Position numbers and translations under genes: made by a program
Shown: piece by piece, positions 1 through 12,400 of the stretch
Position numbering within the stretch: position 1 is the stretch's first letter
Layout of the letters: the number at the start of each line of letters is the position of its first letter
Assembly (NCBI GenBank): GCA_002633025.1
Contig: NMRB01000009.1
Coordinates: 60,798-124,797, forward strand
Origin: Notospermus geniculatus
Taxonomy: Eukaryota > Nemertea > Pilidiophora > Heteronemertea > Lineidae
Length of the DNA stretch: 64,000 bases
Reading direction: 5' to 3'
Notes under the pieces: model-generated
Seen by the model: only the letters and a program-made list of their open reading frames with translations
The model's database searches: none
Told to the model about the DNA's origin: nothing

Positions 1-1086
1 GCCTCAGTGGGCAATTCCATAGGACTTGCACTACAACCAATGACACAAACGATTGCTCAGTTTTCTATCCAAGTTGCCCATAGTGAGCCAACATGTGCAA
101 GAACTCGCATGGAATGGGGCCCTAGTGTTGAACACAACATACGGTACCGGTAGTTGAAAGGGAATGAATACATTTGATCAGGCACAGTTACCATGCCAAT
201 CAAGTGGAGGCAAGGTGAACATGAATTTGAAAGACACCCTGCATGATATACTTTTTATCCATATCTTTATACATTGTATACATTTGACACCTGTACATTT
301 CAGTTGACTTTGAGTAATATGGTCACCAATCAGTTGCTGTGAACAATGCCACCAAACTTTGTCTTTATATTTATCACTACACATTAGATTGAAGATGTCA
401 TGTTGATCCACAAGTAGTCCATTTTCATGATGATTTTGTGAATGGACATGTTGAAAATCCATTGTCAAAGTATTGGTTTGTGATGTATTTTCCTTAGAAG
501 ATCTTGTGAATCATGTTTCCTAGTCTTTTGTACGGAACAAGTACTTCTGACTGCAGAGTAGAAATAAACAAGATTTTATAATAATCCTCTTTAATTACTT
601 TATTTTAATGAAATTCCTTTAACAGTAACCTCTCATTGCCAAAGGGAATGGAGAGTCTGAACATGGACCAGTCCTTAGATGTTCTGCTTCCACTGTGCTT
701 TGTTGAGATAAGAGCCCTACACATGTAAATGTTCCTGGTGTGGCTCAAAACAATGACAGATGGAAGTATGTCAGTGCTCTCATTAATTGTACCACAGATG
801 AAAAGAATCCACAATAGCCGATGATTCAGATAGAACTGCAGTACATGTACAAACTACCATGACTACCAAGAGAATTGGTTACCATAATGTAACAAGCAAT
901 AAGAGAGTGAAGGGAGCCTTTTTTCATTCATGTTTATCACAGAAAGAGACGACTAGATACCTGGCGACAGCAATATATTCATAACATATAAAAACAAAAT
1001 TCCATGGGAATATCAGATAGGCTACAACTTGATTCGGCGATCCTTGACAAAAAGCAATAAGTTTGGAAATCATGCTTCTCTCATCA
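1..1086. other. NUDT16 3' flank / 3' UTR, otherwise unassigned
   Basis: No gene is recognised here. The stretch lies just downstream of the NUDT16 stop codon, and a TTTATT at 599-604 reads AATAAA on the minus strand, which would give a 3' UTR of about 480 bases. An open frame on the minus strand at 178-468 has no family resemblance I can see and is left out. Confidence 0.4.
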
Positions 1087-2826
1087 TTATCTGTTTAGAG
1101 ATCTGAATCTGTCAGCAGCTTCTAAAGCTGTTTTCACTTCCTGACTGGTGAGCAGTCCAGCTGCTTCCAATGCTGTCACAAGTTGCATCCTGGCATTTCC
1201 TGCGAAGTTCCCTGCAAGAAATACAGGAAATCCTCTGATCCCATCATCCATTGTGAAGAGTGGTACTCGGACAGTCCCAAAAACCTGTGAATGGAATTGG
1301 GGTAAATCCTCTTTACTTCTTTGTGAATAATAGTACAGTGGAACCCCTCTAAGTCGACCACCCATGGGACCGGAGCGAAGTGGTCAGTTTAGAGGGGTGG
1401 TCACTTTAGCCAGGTGGAGATGAGGGGGGCACTTTGATTGCTAACTCATGTGATCAAAGGACTTTGATTATGATGATTAAAAGGTGAATTATGGCCAGCA
1501 GCCTCAATAACAAATGAATACCTTCACAAAATCTTACACTTTAGAAGCTTGGTTTAGCTTGGCTTTGGTGTTTGGCCCAGAAGATCATTCTGACCACCTC
1601 CATATTCTGACTACATGTACATTTGTAGATGTATTTCAAAAGAGCCCAGGTTCAAATGCACACAATTTTGTGGTCGTGGTCAATTTAGAGGGGTTGAAAT
1701 GAAGCTTGGGACCTACCATCTGGGTGGTCACGGTCAGGGTAGAGGGGTGGTCGACTTAGCTAATGGAAAATGTGAAGGATTTCATTGGGACCGACAAAAA
1801 TCGGTCAGTTTGGAGGGGTGGTCAAGTAAGAGGGGTGGTCAGACTGAGGGGTTCCACTGTAGTTAAAACTGAGGGAGGTACGAGTTAAAATTACATGCAC
1901 ACAATGTATGTAGTAAGATGTGTTGGGACTCACAATGGGCACACACTGCAACTGCAGTTAGTAACCAAATGCCCTTGCATTTGCTCCAACAATTCATCCA
2001 TTGTGAAGAGTGGTACTCGGACAGTCCCAAAAACCTGTGAATGGAATTGGGGTAAATCCTCTTTACTTCTTTGTGAATAATAGTAGTTAAAACTGAGGGA
2101 GGTACGAGTTAAAATTACAACAATGTATGTAGTAAGATGTGTTGGGACTCACAATGGGCACACACTGCAACTGCAGTTAGTAACCAAATGCCCTTGCATT
2201 TGCTCCAACAACTGAAATTCACACAACAGAACTGTAATCCATTCAAGGACTGTGAATTATCGTGAATGATGATAATATAGATGAACCAAACCATCAAAAA
2301 CATACCTCGATTCCATAATGAGGGGAGTTCATCACATTCCCCTCAATTTTGTTGAATTCCTCCTGGCTCACTTCTAGGGAATAAAAATGAAGAACAAATT
2401 TCTTTTTTTCTGTTTCATAAAGATGAGACGTTAGGTGATGCTTTGAAGTCAATTTGAATAGATTTAGATCAAGTCCTATCTCCTCATTTAGTTCCCGTTT
2501 AAGTGCCGTCTCCAGGTCTTCCCCTTGGTCAACAATACCCCCAGCAAATCCAAAGTAGCCGTCGAAACGAACTTGCATCTGAAAGAGAGACAAAATTAGG
2601 CTAAATGACTGATTTATAGGCCTAAGCCAGTCTACATAGGCTATGTAATACTCCAGCAACGGAGTGTCAAGCCTACCATACAAAAGCAAACTTCCGTTAA
2701 TATTGTTTCCATATTCTTCTCCAGACCAAGGCCTAGTTCACCTACCATAACTGACCCCCTGGCCTCATATTGGTCGAAAATTTTGTCCTTGTTGGCGGCC
2801 CATATCATAGCATGACATGCATGCAA
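1087..2826 (-). CDS. NUDT16: U8 snoRNA-decapping enzyme / (d)IDP diphosphatase, Nudix family (NUDT16)
   Basis: Nudix hydrolase of the NUDT16 type, a metal-dependent pyrophosphatase known in vertebrates to decap U8 snoRNA and some mRNAs in the nucleus and to clean (d)IDP/ITP. Three minus-strand exons are visible: about 2826-2746 (HACHAM motif), 2578-2306 and 1284-1087 (stop TAA). The second carries a complete Nudix box, GGIVDQGEDLETALK then RELNEEIGL, matching GX5EX7REUXEEXGU, so the metal-binding glutamates are present. The last exon begins VFGTVRVPLFTMDDG and ends SLNR, closely following the human C-terminal region. Introns have good borders (AG/ATGCAAG, GAG/GTATGT, ATG/GTAGGT). The first exon has no in-frame ATG before the HACHAM motif and a stop lies upstream, so a short 5' exon with the initiator is missing. 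The gene is head to head with APEH. The intron before the last exon contains a partial copy of that exon. Confidence 0.9.
1244..2213. repeat. Tandem duplication of a ~220-bp block including part of the last NUDT16 exon
   Basis: Copy A (1244-1993, interrupted by the 1336-1859 transposon) and copy B (1994-2213) are nearly identical. Both contain the 3' splice site and about the first 40 bases of the last NUDT16 exon (minus strand). Only copy A continues into the rest of the exon. Copy B would add a truncated out-of-context exon if used. It may be a true tandem duplication or two haplotypes joined during assembly. Confidence 0.85.
1336..1859. mobile_element. Tc1/mariner-like non-autonomous element (MITE), TA target duplication
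   Basis: The ends are inverted repeats starting CAGTGGAACCCCTC and ending in the complement GAGGGGTTCCACTG, flanked by TA on both sides (1334-1335 and 1860-1861). Subterminal GGGGTGGTC motifs recur in both orientations. There is no open reading frame for a transposase. The duplicated block at 1994-2213 preserves the unoccupied site, with a single TA at 2084-2085, so target and duplication are read directly. Confidence 0.85.
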
Positions 2827-3433
2827 GTGATGAGGAAATTTCAGTTTTCCCTCTTCATATAACTAATTTCTCTATAATTTTGATCATTATCTGGTCTCTC
2901 CCCTTCCTCATGACTCCACTCGTCGATTTCAATGCTGTTGTCATCCAAGTTCTCAGAAGTTTCCATCATTTTCATGAACTGAGATTTTATGACATGTGTA
3001 TGATGAGGCATTCACCCAAAATAAGCTCGAGCAACGCAAAACTAATGGGAAACCATGTGTGCAAGACTGTTTTTCAACAAGACGTACCATATCAATGATT
3101 ATTATTATTAACAATTATACCAAAATCTACTATATTTTGGTATTTTTGAGGTACTGCTCTTCTTATTTATGTGGTCTAAAACATATCAAAACTTTTACAT
3201 GTGAAGTAGGCCTGGTAAATGACCAATTTTTTACTTCGGATTTTCGTAACATATAGGTGCATCTTGACAGATCATGTGACTTATCATCGCTGTTCAAAAT
3301 GGTGGCTGAGGTGAAAGTTTCTCACTGAATTTTTTCTTAGATTTTCTTTCAGAATATCACTCAACACACCATCTGATGCTCTAAATTTTATAATCAAATT
3401 GACAATAACAGCATGTTTCGACACTATAGACGC
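2827..3433. promoter_or_regulatory. Divergent promoter interval between NUDT16 and APEH
   Basis: About 600 bases separate the first recognised NUDT16 exon (minus) from the probable APEH start (plus). No TATA box is obvious in a convincing position and no other gene is seen. The head-to-head arrangement suggests a shared promoter, but the missing NUDT16 5' exon must also lie here or just beyond, so the true boundaries are unknown. Confidence 0.4.
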
Positions 3434-6400
3434 ATGATGGCTACCACTTCTGCGGCAGTCCGGGAAAAGATGGTGATTTTGGCTAGATATATACTAGCCT
3501 ACTACATCAGTACATGACACTGCATGCAATTCACCTCTCTACTATGGTCTAAGTATCATCTCCGTCAACCTGCATGCCGAGCTATCACGTATGCCATACA
3601 TGTCATTCACGCTTTTCTTTCCTGAGCACGCCGAACCTGGTGGTATAGTAGGCCAATATTTAATAAGGGGATCGGGTGACTGTCTGAACTGGTTTCACAC
3701 TAAGACTAATTGCTGGTAAATACTGGTATTGCCAATTTGTAGTAACCATATCGACCAGGCATAGCTTCTTTTACAATATGATGTTGACGGCTATTGCCTG
3801 TATGCGCGCTATGTAAAAGTCAGTTTGTAAAAGCAGAAGCGCAGCATCAGAGTCCCAGTTACTGAGACTATGCCATTTGGTGCTCACCACCACCCACTTC
3901 CATCCATAGTTGTTAGCTGTTCTGTCTTTTTCAAATTGATGGTATAGAAATCCTGTCTGCAGCTCAATTGCTTCATTCACTCTCAGGACCATTTCATTCA
4001 CCAATTTGCTTTTGTTGGTTTTTCATTGCTTTCGGTTTTGTAAATTCCTCTTCTCCATGTCTGACCTTTCTCACTTGTCTATGAAAAAGGGTTCAAATCA
4101 CTTGTAGCTATAGCTGCCTTCTTGTATGGAGTCATTTTGTGCTCATTAGATTGAAACAAAGGAAACAGTTTGGCAGTGCAAAGTTTGTGGCTCCTTTGAA
4201 GAGAATTTGGTATTTGGTAACTTCTAACATCACTTAATTAATTTCAACAGTAACACATTTGGAGTACATGTATGTACTTTCCTTATGTACCGTTCAAAGA
4301 CTAAGAGTTTCATTAACAATTTATCCTTGTGTTATTTTGAATCAATTTTTTGCAGATTGAGGAAGTAGTGAACATCTACCGTGAGCTTGCCAAGCTCCCT
4401 GTGCCAAGTTCTGGCTCCATTCTTAATGGAAAAGAAAATGTTATAACAACCTATACAGAATGGACACAAAGGGATATCGAGAGGTCAGAGAAGGTCAAAT
4501 TTAGCCGCAGTCATGTCCTCACGAAAAGTGGTGATGAAATTAACGTTGTTTCATCTTCATTTCCTCAGGACTGTAGTAATGAGTAAGTGTTAATTGTCAA
4601 TCAGTTCATATTGTTTTTCTCTAATAGCCAATTTGGAAACTGCAATGTATATCTCGTAAAATTAAAAAAAATAGAAAATGCATCAATGTTCATTTTCAGG
4701 AGCTGGAACAAAACATCAGCTTCTGGGAAATATAGAGTTCTCATGCGCAAGGTTCCCAGTAAAAAGGGGGAAGATAAGCAGTTCACTGAGGTAGAGTATA
4801 ATCTAGACTGAACATGTAAAAGAGATGGACTGTCTCTTTTCACGGTCTTTTAAGACTGCTGATAAGGATTTTCTTTGCAGATGCTGCCAAGTTCTTGAAT
4901 ACAACCACAGTAATATGTTCTTGGTGAAAATTGGAATAGAGCCCTATTTTAAAATCCAAGGCAAATAGCATCATGAGCATGAACATTGAGTCCTTTTTAT
5001 TCCTTGACAGGTATGGTGTGATAACCATAAGATAAAGAACATCGACATGCACAGCCTGGATAAACATGGGAAAGTTTATGAACCTGATGGTGAGTCAGGT
5101 GAAGCTAGAGAAGTAGCATTTCAAAATCAGGAAGGTTTTCCATCTCATCCGACAAGAGTGAATTGTTTTGCAGTGAAGTTACTTGAAGTGAAGGACATGA
5201 CAAAAGGACATGACAATGAGAATATGAGTTATGAATGATAGAATAATAAAGTGATGAAATGTGGAAGTGTCAAGGGGTCCCAGTGTGCATTAATAACTCG
5301 TTTCTCAATCTCAAACCTGTATGGTAAAGACAATATTCTTTTCAGGTCAGTTTGCTGTTATGGAGTGGTCCTCTTCTGAGGGTAAACTGCTGTATGTAGC
5401 AGAGAGGAAACTCACTAAGACTGCATCCTACTTTGACAAGAAGACAAAGGACTGTGATGAAGAGGGAGGAAAAGCAACTGAAGAAGTGGCCAAAGTATGT
5501 CTTCTAGATAAATTGATGCAGATCCCATCTTCCACAGATAACAGCCTAAGCCTTATTATTGAAATCTTCTGACATTGGTGTGTATTTCTGCTGTGGGCAA
5601 CTAGAGAAAACTGTAGGCTTTCTCTTTAAATTTTCAGGGTGATGAGCATGTGTATCGTGAAGACTGGGGAGAACAGCTGGTCGGGAAACATCACCCCGTG
5701 TTGTGTATATTAGACTTGGACACTGAAGAAGTTGAGGTTCTAGACTGTGTGCCAGAAGACATATCCCCAGGACAGGTAAGATACAGGTTTAATATCAGAA
5801 GTCTAATCAAAGAATACTGAATTGCCAATACCATGTTTTTTATCTAGCAGAATTCCAACTTAAGCATAGGACCTGCCACGTTCACTGTATGCAACACGAA
5901 TTCAGAAGTCTCGGATTGTTTCCGATTTCTTCTCTAGGCTACTTGGTGTGCTGATGATACCGGTGTAGTTTTCACTGGTTGGAACCATGAGCCATACAGG
6001 CTTGGTCTTGTGTACTGCACTCAGAGGAGGTAAGAGGACCGAATTGTGCAAGATTCGTCTCTGATTTTAGCAACACATTTTCCATGTTACTTATCAGTTG
6101 AGGGAACAATGCCTTTAGTAGCAAGTAAAAATGAAATGTTAATGATCATGCACACATCGAATGGCGATTTGATCTATACCGGGGGTATGCACTTCGTTAG
6201 TAATCTAACTGATAGTAATATGTTTATACTACCGGTATATTTCACTTTTTTCAGGAATGGGATTTATCATATCGACTTAAAAACTTCTGTGTGCAGTAAG
6301 TGAGGTTCAACAAGACCATATTATATTCCTCAGGAATTAGATGAGAATACCGAGAGAAGTCCGAATTATTCATCAGCAGATGCACAAGCAGTTGATAGTA

Positions 6401-9400
6401 GATTTGTTGACTTGATGATGTAGATCGGTTTTCATAGCATGCAATCCTTACAACATAACACTCGACTCCTTATACTTCAGCTCAGCTGAATGAAGATGAC
6501 AGGAGTGTCAGGTGTCCAACCTTCAACTTAGATAAAAGTGGCTTAGTCTGGATGGAAACCGAGCTGCTAGGGCCTCATATGTCTGAAAGCCGTCTTTTTT
6601 TGCTTCAGTGTTAAAATTTTAAAGGATTTTGTGTTGCCAGCTACATACAATCAAGTTCATGTACAATCAAAGCAACAAGTATGAAAATAGAAACAAGACA
6701 GAACACTGAGATTTGCTGGCAAGGATCACCCTCCATTTTATACACATCACTTCTGAATTCCACTCTCTTTCCTACACATTTTCAGTATAACTGGCAAACA
6801 AAGGAAAGATCAGTGGTGCTTGATTATGTCAGAAGTCCACAAGGTAGATGAGGCAAATTTTCTGTATCAGAAAGTAATGATATTCAGAGACCCATAATTG
6901 CTTGGATGATATGTCCCCATGTCAAATCATGAACTGAATCGGAAGCTGGAATCATTCTCACACTTAGTGACCAGGGGCCTGTTTCATAAACGCTAAAGGC
7001 ACTTCATTAACTAATAAAACTTGTTTATGCTCTAAGGAATAAACTGGATATTGACACAAGTCCAGAACGAGCCTATTCAAGTATTATTAGTTAATGAGGT
7101 GCCTTTAGCGTTTATGAAACAGGCCCCAGATCTGTGCCATACATCACTAAAATGGCCCAGTTCATGTGACTGAGTTATGATCATTTTTAGGTGATGACTT
7201 CCCAGGTTTGTCCACTGTCAGTTTCCCTGGACGGTGTTGGTCGGCAGACAACAAGAGGATCATCACCCAAACAGGTTGGAGAAGTAAGAGTGTAAGTCTT
7301 CATAATAGTGGGTAACTTTTATGGCAAATGGTGAAATCATGGTCGTCTCTGAATCTTGGTCATAAGTGCATGAGGAGCCTTGACAGGCTAGTGGTTATCA
7401 CGTCCTCTTAGCAAGTGGCAGGTCCCGGGTTCGAATCCCGGGCTATGCTGGATTAATCATCCCTGGCTCTTCAGCCCATTGCACGGGACCAGTAAGCCGT
7501 GGTGCCTTGCAAGGGCAAGTAAAAGACCCCATCGAAGTGAGGAACATAAATAGCTTGATGTGGCCTATATACCATACTCTCCAGGGCCAATAATTCTTTG
7601 GCCTTGACTCTGATGGGAAAACCTAATACAAAATACAAATACAAAGTGCATGAAATATCGGTCGACGACCTGTCAACCGTACTCCAGTAAGCTGACTATT
7701 AGACTTGACAATCTTTTCCCCTTTATTCCAGGAAATAGTTGTGATAAATGTGGAAAGTGGGAAAGTGACAAGGCTGACAAATGGTGAGTATTGAAATGCT
7801 TCACTTTGAAGTCTGATCGTGAATTTTGAAGTCAACTGTGAATGTGGAGGTGGTGAGCACACAGGTGAACGCATCCTACAGACCTATCCCTTGATGACCA
7901 GTTGACAGGAATTTTGGCTGGAACCAGCCACCCTGAAGACAAAGCTGTAGTGAACAGCAAAGGATGGAACTTCAGTAGACAGCAAATTTTGTCGTTTATT
8001 GGAATGATGAACATCAGCAAAAGCAGAAGACATGTGACCTCACGTTGATTCTGATGGATTCCTGTTCCCTTCACGATAAAGAGATACTGGTAATACAAAG
8101 AGATTCTTTTCCTTCTTCAGATCCGTCTATTGGTAATTGGTGTGTACTTGATGTGTCTAATGATCTCATTCTTGCTCAGCGTTCGTCACCCTCTCAGCCT
8201 CATGCTATGGTAAGGATGGACTTATACGACTTTAGCCCCAGATTTTGTGTTCATATATGTGGTGTGGTGCCATGGTGCTGCTTGCAGTTGATATCTGCTG
8301 CTCATTAGAAGAGAAGGGTCAGTATCAGTACCCCATAGTAAACTGTAGTGTAGCCTCCATGAACCTATTCTGGCAAATTTCATTCCTGAGAACTGGATTA
8401 ATATGATATTTTTACAGGTGCTTGGATGCTTGCCCGCTGTGGGGGAAGAGGCTGAGATCGAGTGGACCCCATTGGAGTCGGAGCCAGTTGTATTCGAGGA
8501 CATCAAGTGGGAGATTATCCGCCATAAAGTTCCAGACGATGCTGTTAATCCCGAGTACCCATCCGTCGTAGATTATGAGAGTATTCTGTATCAACCTGCA
8601 AATATAAGCCAAGAGGATAAGCCACCGCTGGTGTTGTTTCCCCATGGTGGGCCCCATTCTATGTTTGCTTCAGAATTTCTGCTCTATGCTGCTGGGCTGT
8701 GCAAGTGTGGATTTGCAGTACAACTTGGTGAGTAGTTTTGGGGACATCAGTTGACTTCGTTACATTATCTGGTGTATGATGATGAAGGTGGTAGGAGGTT
8801 GGAACAAAGATACCGATACGATACTGGATCGTATTGAGTTTTTTATTCTCTTTTCAGTGAATTACAGGGGATCACTAGGATTTGGTATGGATAGTCTTTA
8901 CTCGCTGCTTGGAAATGTGGGAGACCAAGATGTTAGAGATTGTTACGTGAGTGAATGACAATACAACTTTGAACTCAATGTGCCACATTTCCAAAGGGTT
9001 TTGCACCATCTTGTGAATAAGAAAATGATTGCTGTAGTCAGTCCATACACTGCACTACATCACATGCTTTCTGTTCCAGAGAGTTCTTGAAGAGACCCTT
9101 GAAACTAAACCCGTCAGCCGGGAAAAGCTGTGTGTGATGGGAGGATCTCATGGTGGATTCCTTACGTGTCATTTGATTGGTCAATATCCTGTGAGTAATG
9201 CCAATCCCTGAATGAAGCTTGGTTCCAATCATGTCTCTGTCCTACATGCATATTTACGCAATACAACAAGTGAATCCAATAGCTGCATATTCTAGAATGT
9301 TTGTTGCTGGGTCAAAAAAGTGTTTGTTCTCTCTTCCAGGATACTTTCAAAGCTGCTGTCAGTAGAAATCCTGCAATTAATGCTGGATGTAAGTTGACAC

Positions 9401-12400
9401 TCTAGAAATTCATTTTGTGGTACAGTGAAGTGACTTCTGATTGTGTTGAGTATATCATCCTCGATAAAAATCGGGTCAAGGAAGTAACTTATTTGTTGAA
9501 ACTGTCGTTTCCTGCCTTATCAAGTATGGTATCATCTTGGACCGTATTCAGTAGAAGGTGTTTGGTCATGGTCACTACTTTGGTATCAGTTGAAAGCTAC
9601 CTGCTGTACATGAACGATACCTGTGCCAATTTTTTCAGCAATGGTGTGTGCGACCGACATTCCTGACTGGTGAGCATGACATATACTTAATTTTTTTCTT
9701 TCAGCCAAAGTCTGTCAAAGTGACATTCCAGACGTGTAAGCACTGTTTGCCTCTCTGCCTGCGTCTGGCTTAAGCTTTAATCTCCCTCCCCCTTGGGGTA
9801 TCCATTTGATCAGTTTGTTTTTTACAAAGCTGTAGAATGCTGATTTTGTTTTTGATTTACAAAGACCCAAGACCCAACTGACTTTCAACCAAAGATATTT
9901 GTTTTTGTTTAGGACCTACACTGAAGTTTTTGGAGCTGGTCATTTTGACTACAAGGACATCGGGAAGCCAGAACATTACGAACAGATGTGGAAGAAGTCC
10001 CCCATTAGCCATGTTGACAAGGTAAGATTAGATTAACGCAGATAATGACACTAGACTTTTCAGACACTTTTCAGATTGTAAAGTTCCACTTGAAAAAGAC
10101 CCCGGTTGGGGTCGAAAATTTGTGAATTCTGGAGATTGACTTTTTGCTTATTATCATTTTGTGTGTCAATTTTGTCCTATTCTGTATCGCAGATAATGAC
10201 ACAATACTAATTTCGTAATTAGCTCACCGTGGTGAGCTTATACAATGGGTGTGCGTCCGTCGTCCGTCGTCGTCGTGTTCCGTTAGCAGGGCACGTTTCG
10301 TAACTGCCAGAGCTATTGATCTGAAACTTGGTACATATACAGGGTGGTCCAAAAAAAATGGACAAGCATACTTCCACTGCGCAGAGCCCAAAACTACTGA
10401 TGGCATTGGATGGAGAATCTTTCTAGAAGAAAGAAGACATCAAGATATCCCGATTCGGTCCAGTGGTTCGAGCTGCAGACCCTATTTTGTAAAGCAAGGT
10501 CGAGGCCCTTGGAGAATTGTTCAATAGAGGACAATCAAGAGCATACACAGCAGCGTAGCCTTGTAACTGACAAAAGGACTATCCTGAGGAAAGGTCAAAC
10601 AAAAAATGAAGTACTGGTGGATGTAGAACACGAAAATCAAACTTGAGATTGTTGCACAACAACTAATCCCTTTTATCAATCGTGCTGAATTCGTGGTTCA
10701 CCGGTGCGTTAGTTATTAAGGACCACTGACCTTGCTTCACAAAAATGGCTCTGGAGGTAAAACTACTGGACCGAATCGAGATATCTTGGTCACATTTTTC
10801 TTCTAGAAAGATTATCTACCTATTCATACCAGTGGTTTAGGACTGAGGGTGGTGGAAGTATGCTTGTCCATTTTTTTTGGACCACCCTGTATACCCCTAG
10901 GTCAGATGACCCACGACACCAAGTTTCGGTCCGATTCGACTCTTAGCTTGGCCACCAGGTGGCGGAAACCGAAAACACAAAAAGTGCAATAACTCCTGAA
11001 CTAATGACTAGATCTTCTCCAAATTTTTATCATAGGTGTATCTAATAAGGATACATAACATAACAGGTTTTTGATTTGACCTACTTTTCAAGGTCACAGA
11101 GGTCAAAGTTCGACAAAAGTGACGAACCTGCCACAGTTTGTCATTATTTCACCAAGTGACTTTATATCTTGCATAAACATGCATTGGAGGGGTACCTTTA
11201 AAAATACCAAGTTTCGGCCTGATTGGACATCCAATATGGCCACCAGGTGGCGTAACCTGAAAATCAAGTAACTGCTATTACTCAGGAACGACTTGACGTG
11301 GAGTGCTCAAATTTGATATTTACATCCCTCTAGATGACCTTTACATGCATGTCGAATTTCGGACTGATTTGACTTCCAAGATGGCCACCAGGTGGCGTAA
11401 CCCAAAAATCATCAAAGTGCTGTAACTCAGGAACGACTTAACCCACAGTGCTCCAATTTGCTATGTGGCCCCCTGCAGATGACCTTTATGTGCATGTGAA
11501 GTTTCGGCCTGATCGGACATCCAATATGGCCGCCAGGTGGCGTAAACCGAAAATCGTCAAAGTGCTGTAACTCAGGAACGACGTGACCCAAAGTGCACCT
11601 ACTCGGGAATGACTTTACCCAGATTGCTCATCCCTCTGTCATTAGACTGTTATGTCCAACCCGGTGAGCACATGGTCCATGGACCATTTCATTTTGTATA
11701 ACTGGCCTTTGGACATCTTCAATTTGAATGGAAAAAAAATCCCTGGGATAGGCCTATTGAAATTTTGTTTGATTTGACATACCAGTAACCAAAATTCACT
11801 CCAACGACCTCATCCTTTGCTCTCTGCCAACAATCACCCAACACCGGTCTTCTTTCAGGTGAAAACTCCCACCATGATCATGCTAGGCAGTGGTGACCTT
11901 AGAGTTCCGCCCAAACAGGGATTAGAATATTGTAAAGCTTTACAGTCAAGAGGTGTACCACTTAGGTAAGAATGCCCAAGGTTCATTTGGTATGACCACT
12001 TGTACACTGATGTAAGAATACACATTGAAACTACAGTGAAACCTCCCTAACGGACACCTCTGCCAGGAGGACACCTCTCTAATCAGCACACCAATGTTCA
12101 GTCCCAAACTGGTCATTTCTGTTCATTTCAACCTCTGTAATCAGGACACCTCTCTATTAAGGACAGCATTTGTCAGTCCCGAAGGTGTCCTTAATAGAGA
12201 GGTTCGACTGTACATGTAACATCTTGTGATGAAAGATGTTCTCTGCTCACAAGCAGCATGCATCTCAATTCTGCATTAAATAATGGTAGTACAGCTCCAT
12301 CCTAGTACTATTGTTAATACTTCATCACAATGGTTTATGCCAGACTTTGCTATTTTGCATTGTAGGGTATCATCGATTTTTGTGTTCTTTTCTTCTAGGG

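Noticed and set aside
3804-3995. Minus-strand frame in APEH intron 1 as the missing NUDT16 first exon
   Set aside because: It has ATG, good composition and a GTGAGC donor, but it does not resemble the NUDT16 N-terminus and no good acceptor precedes the HACHAM exon, so it remains unassigned.
7380-7450. A tRNA gene
   Set aside because: The A and B boxes are there, but the cloverleaf is incomplete, and the body, tail and target duplication show a SINE.
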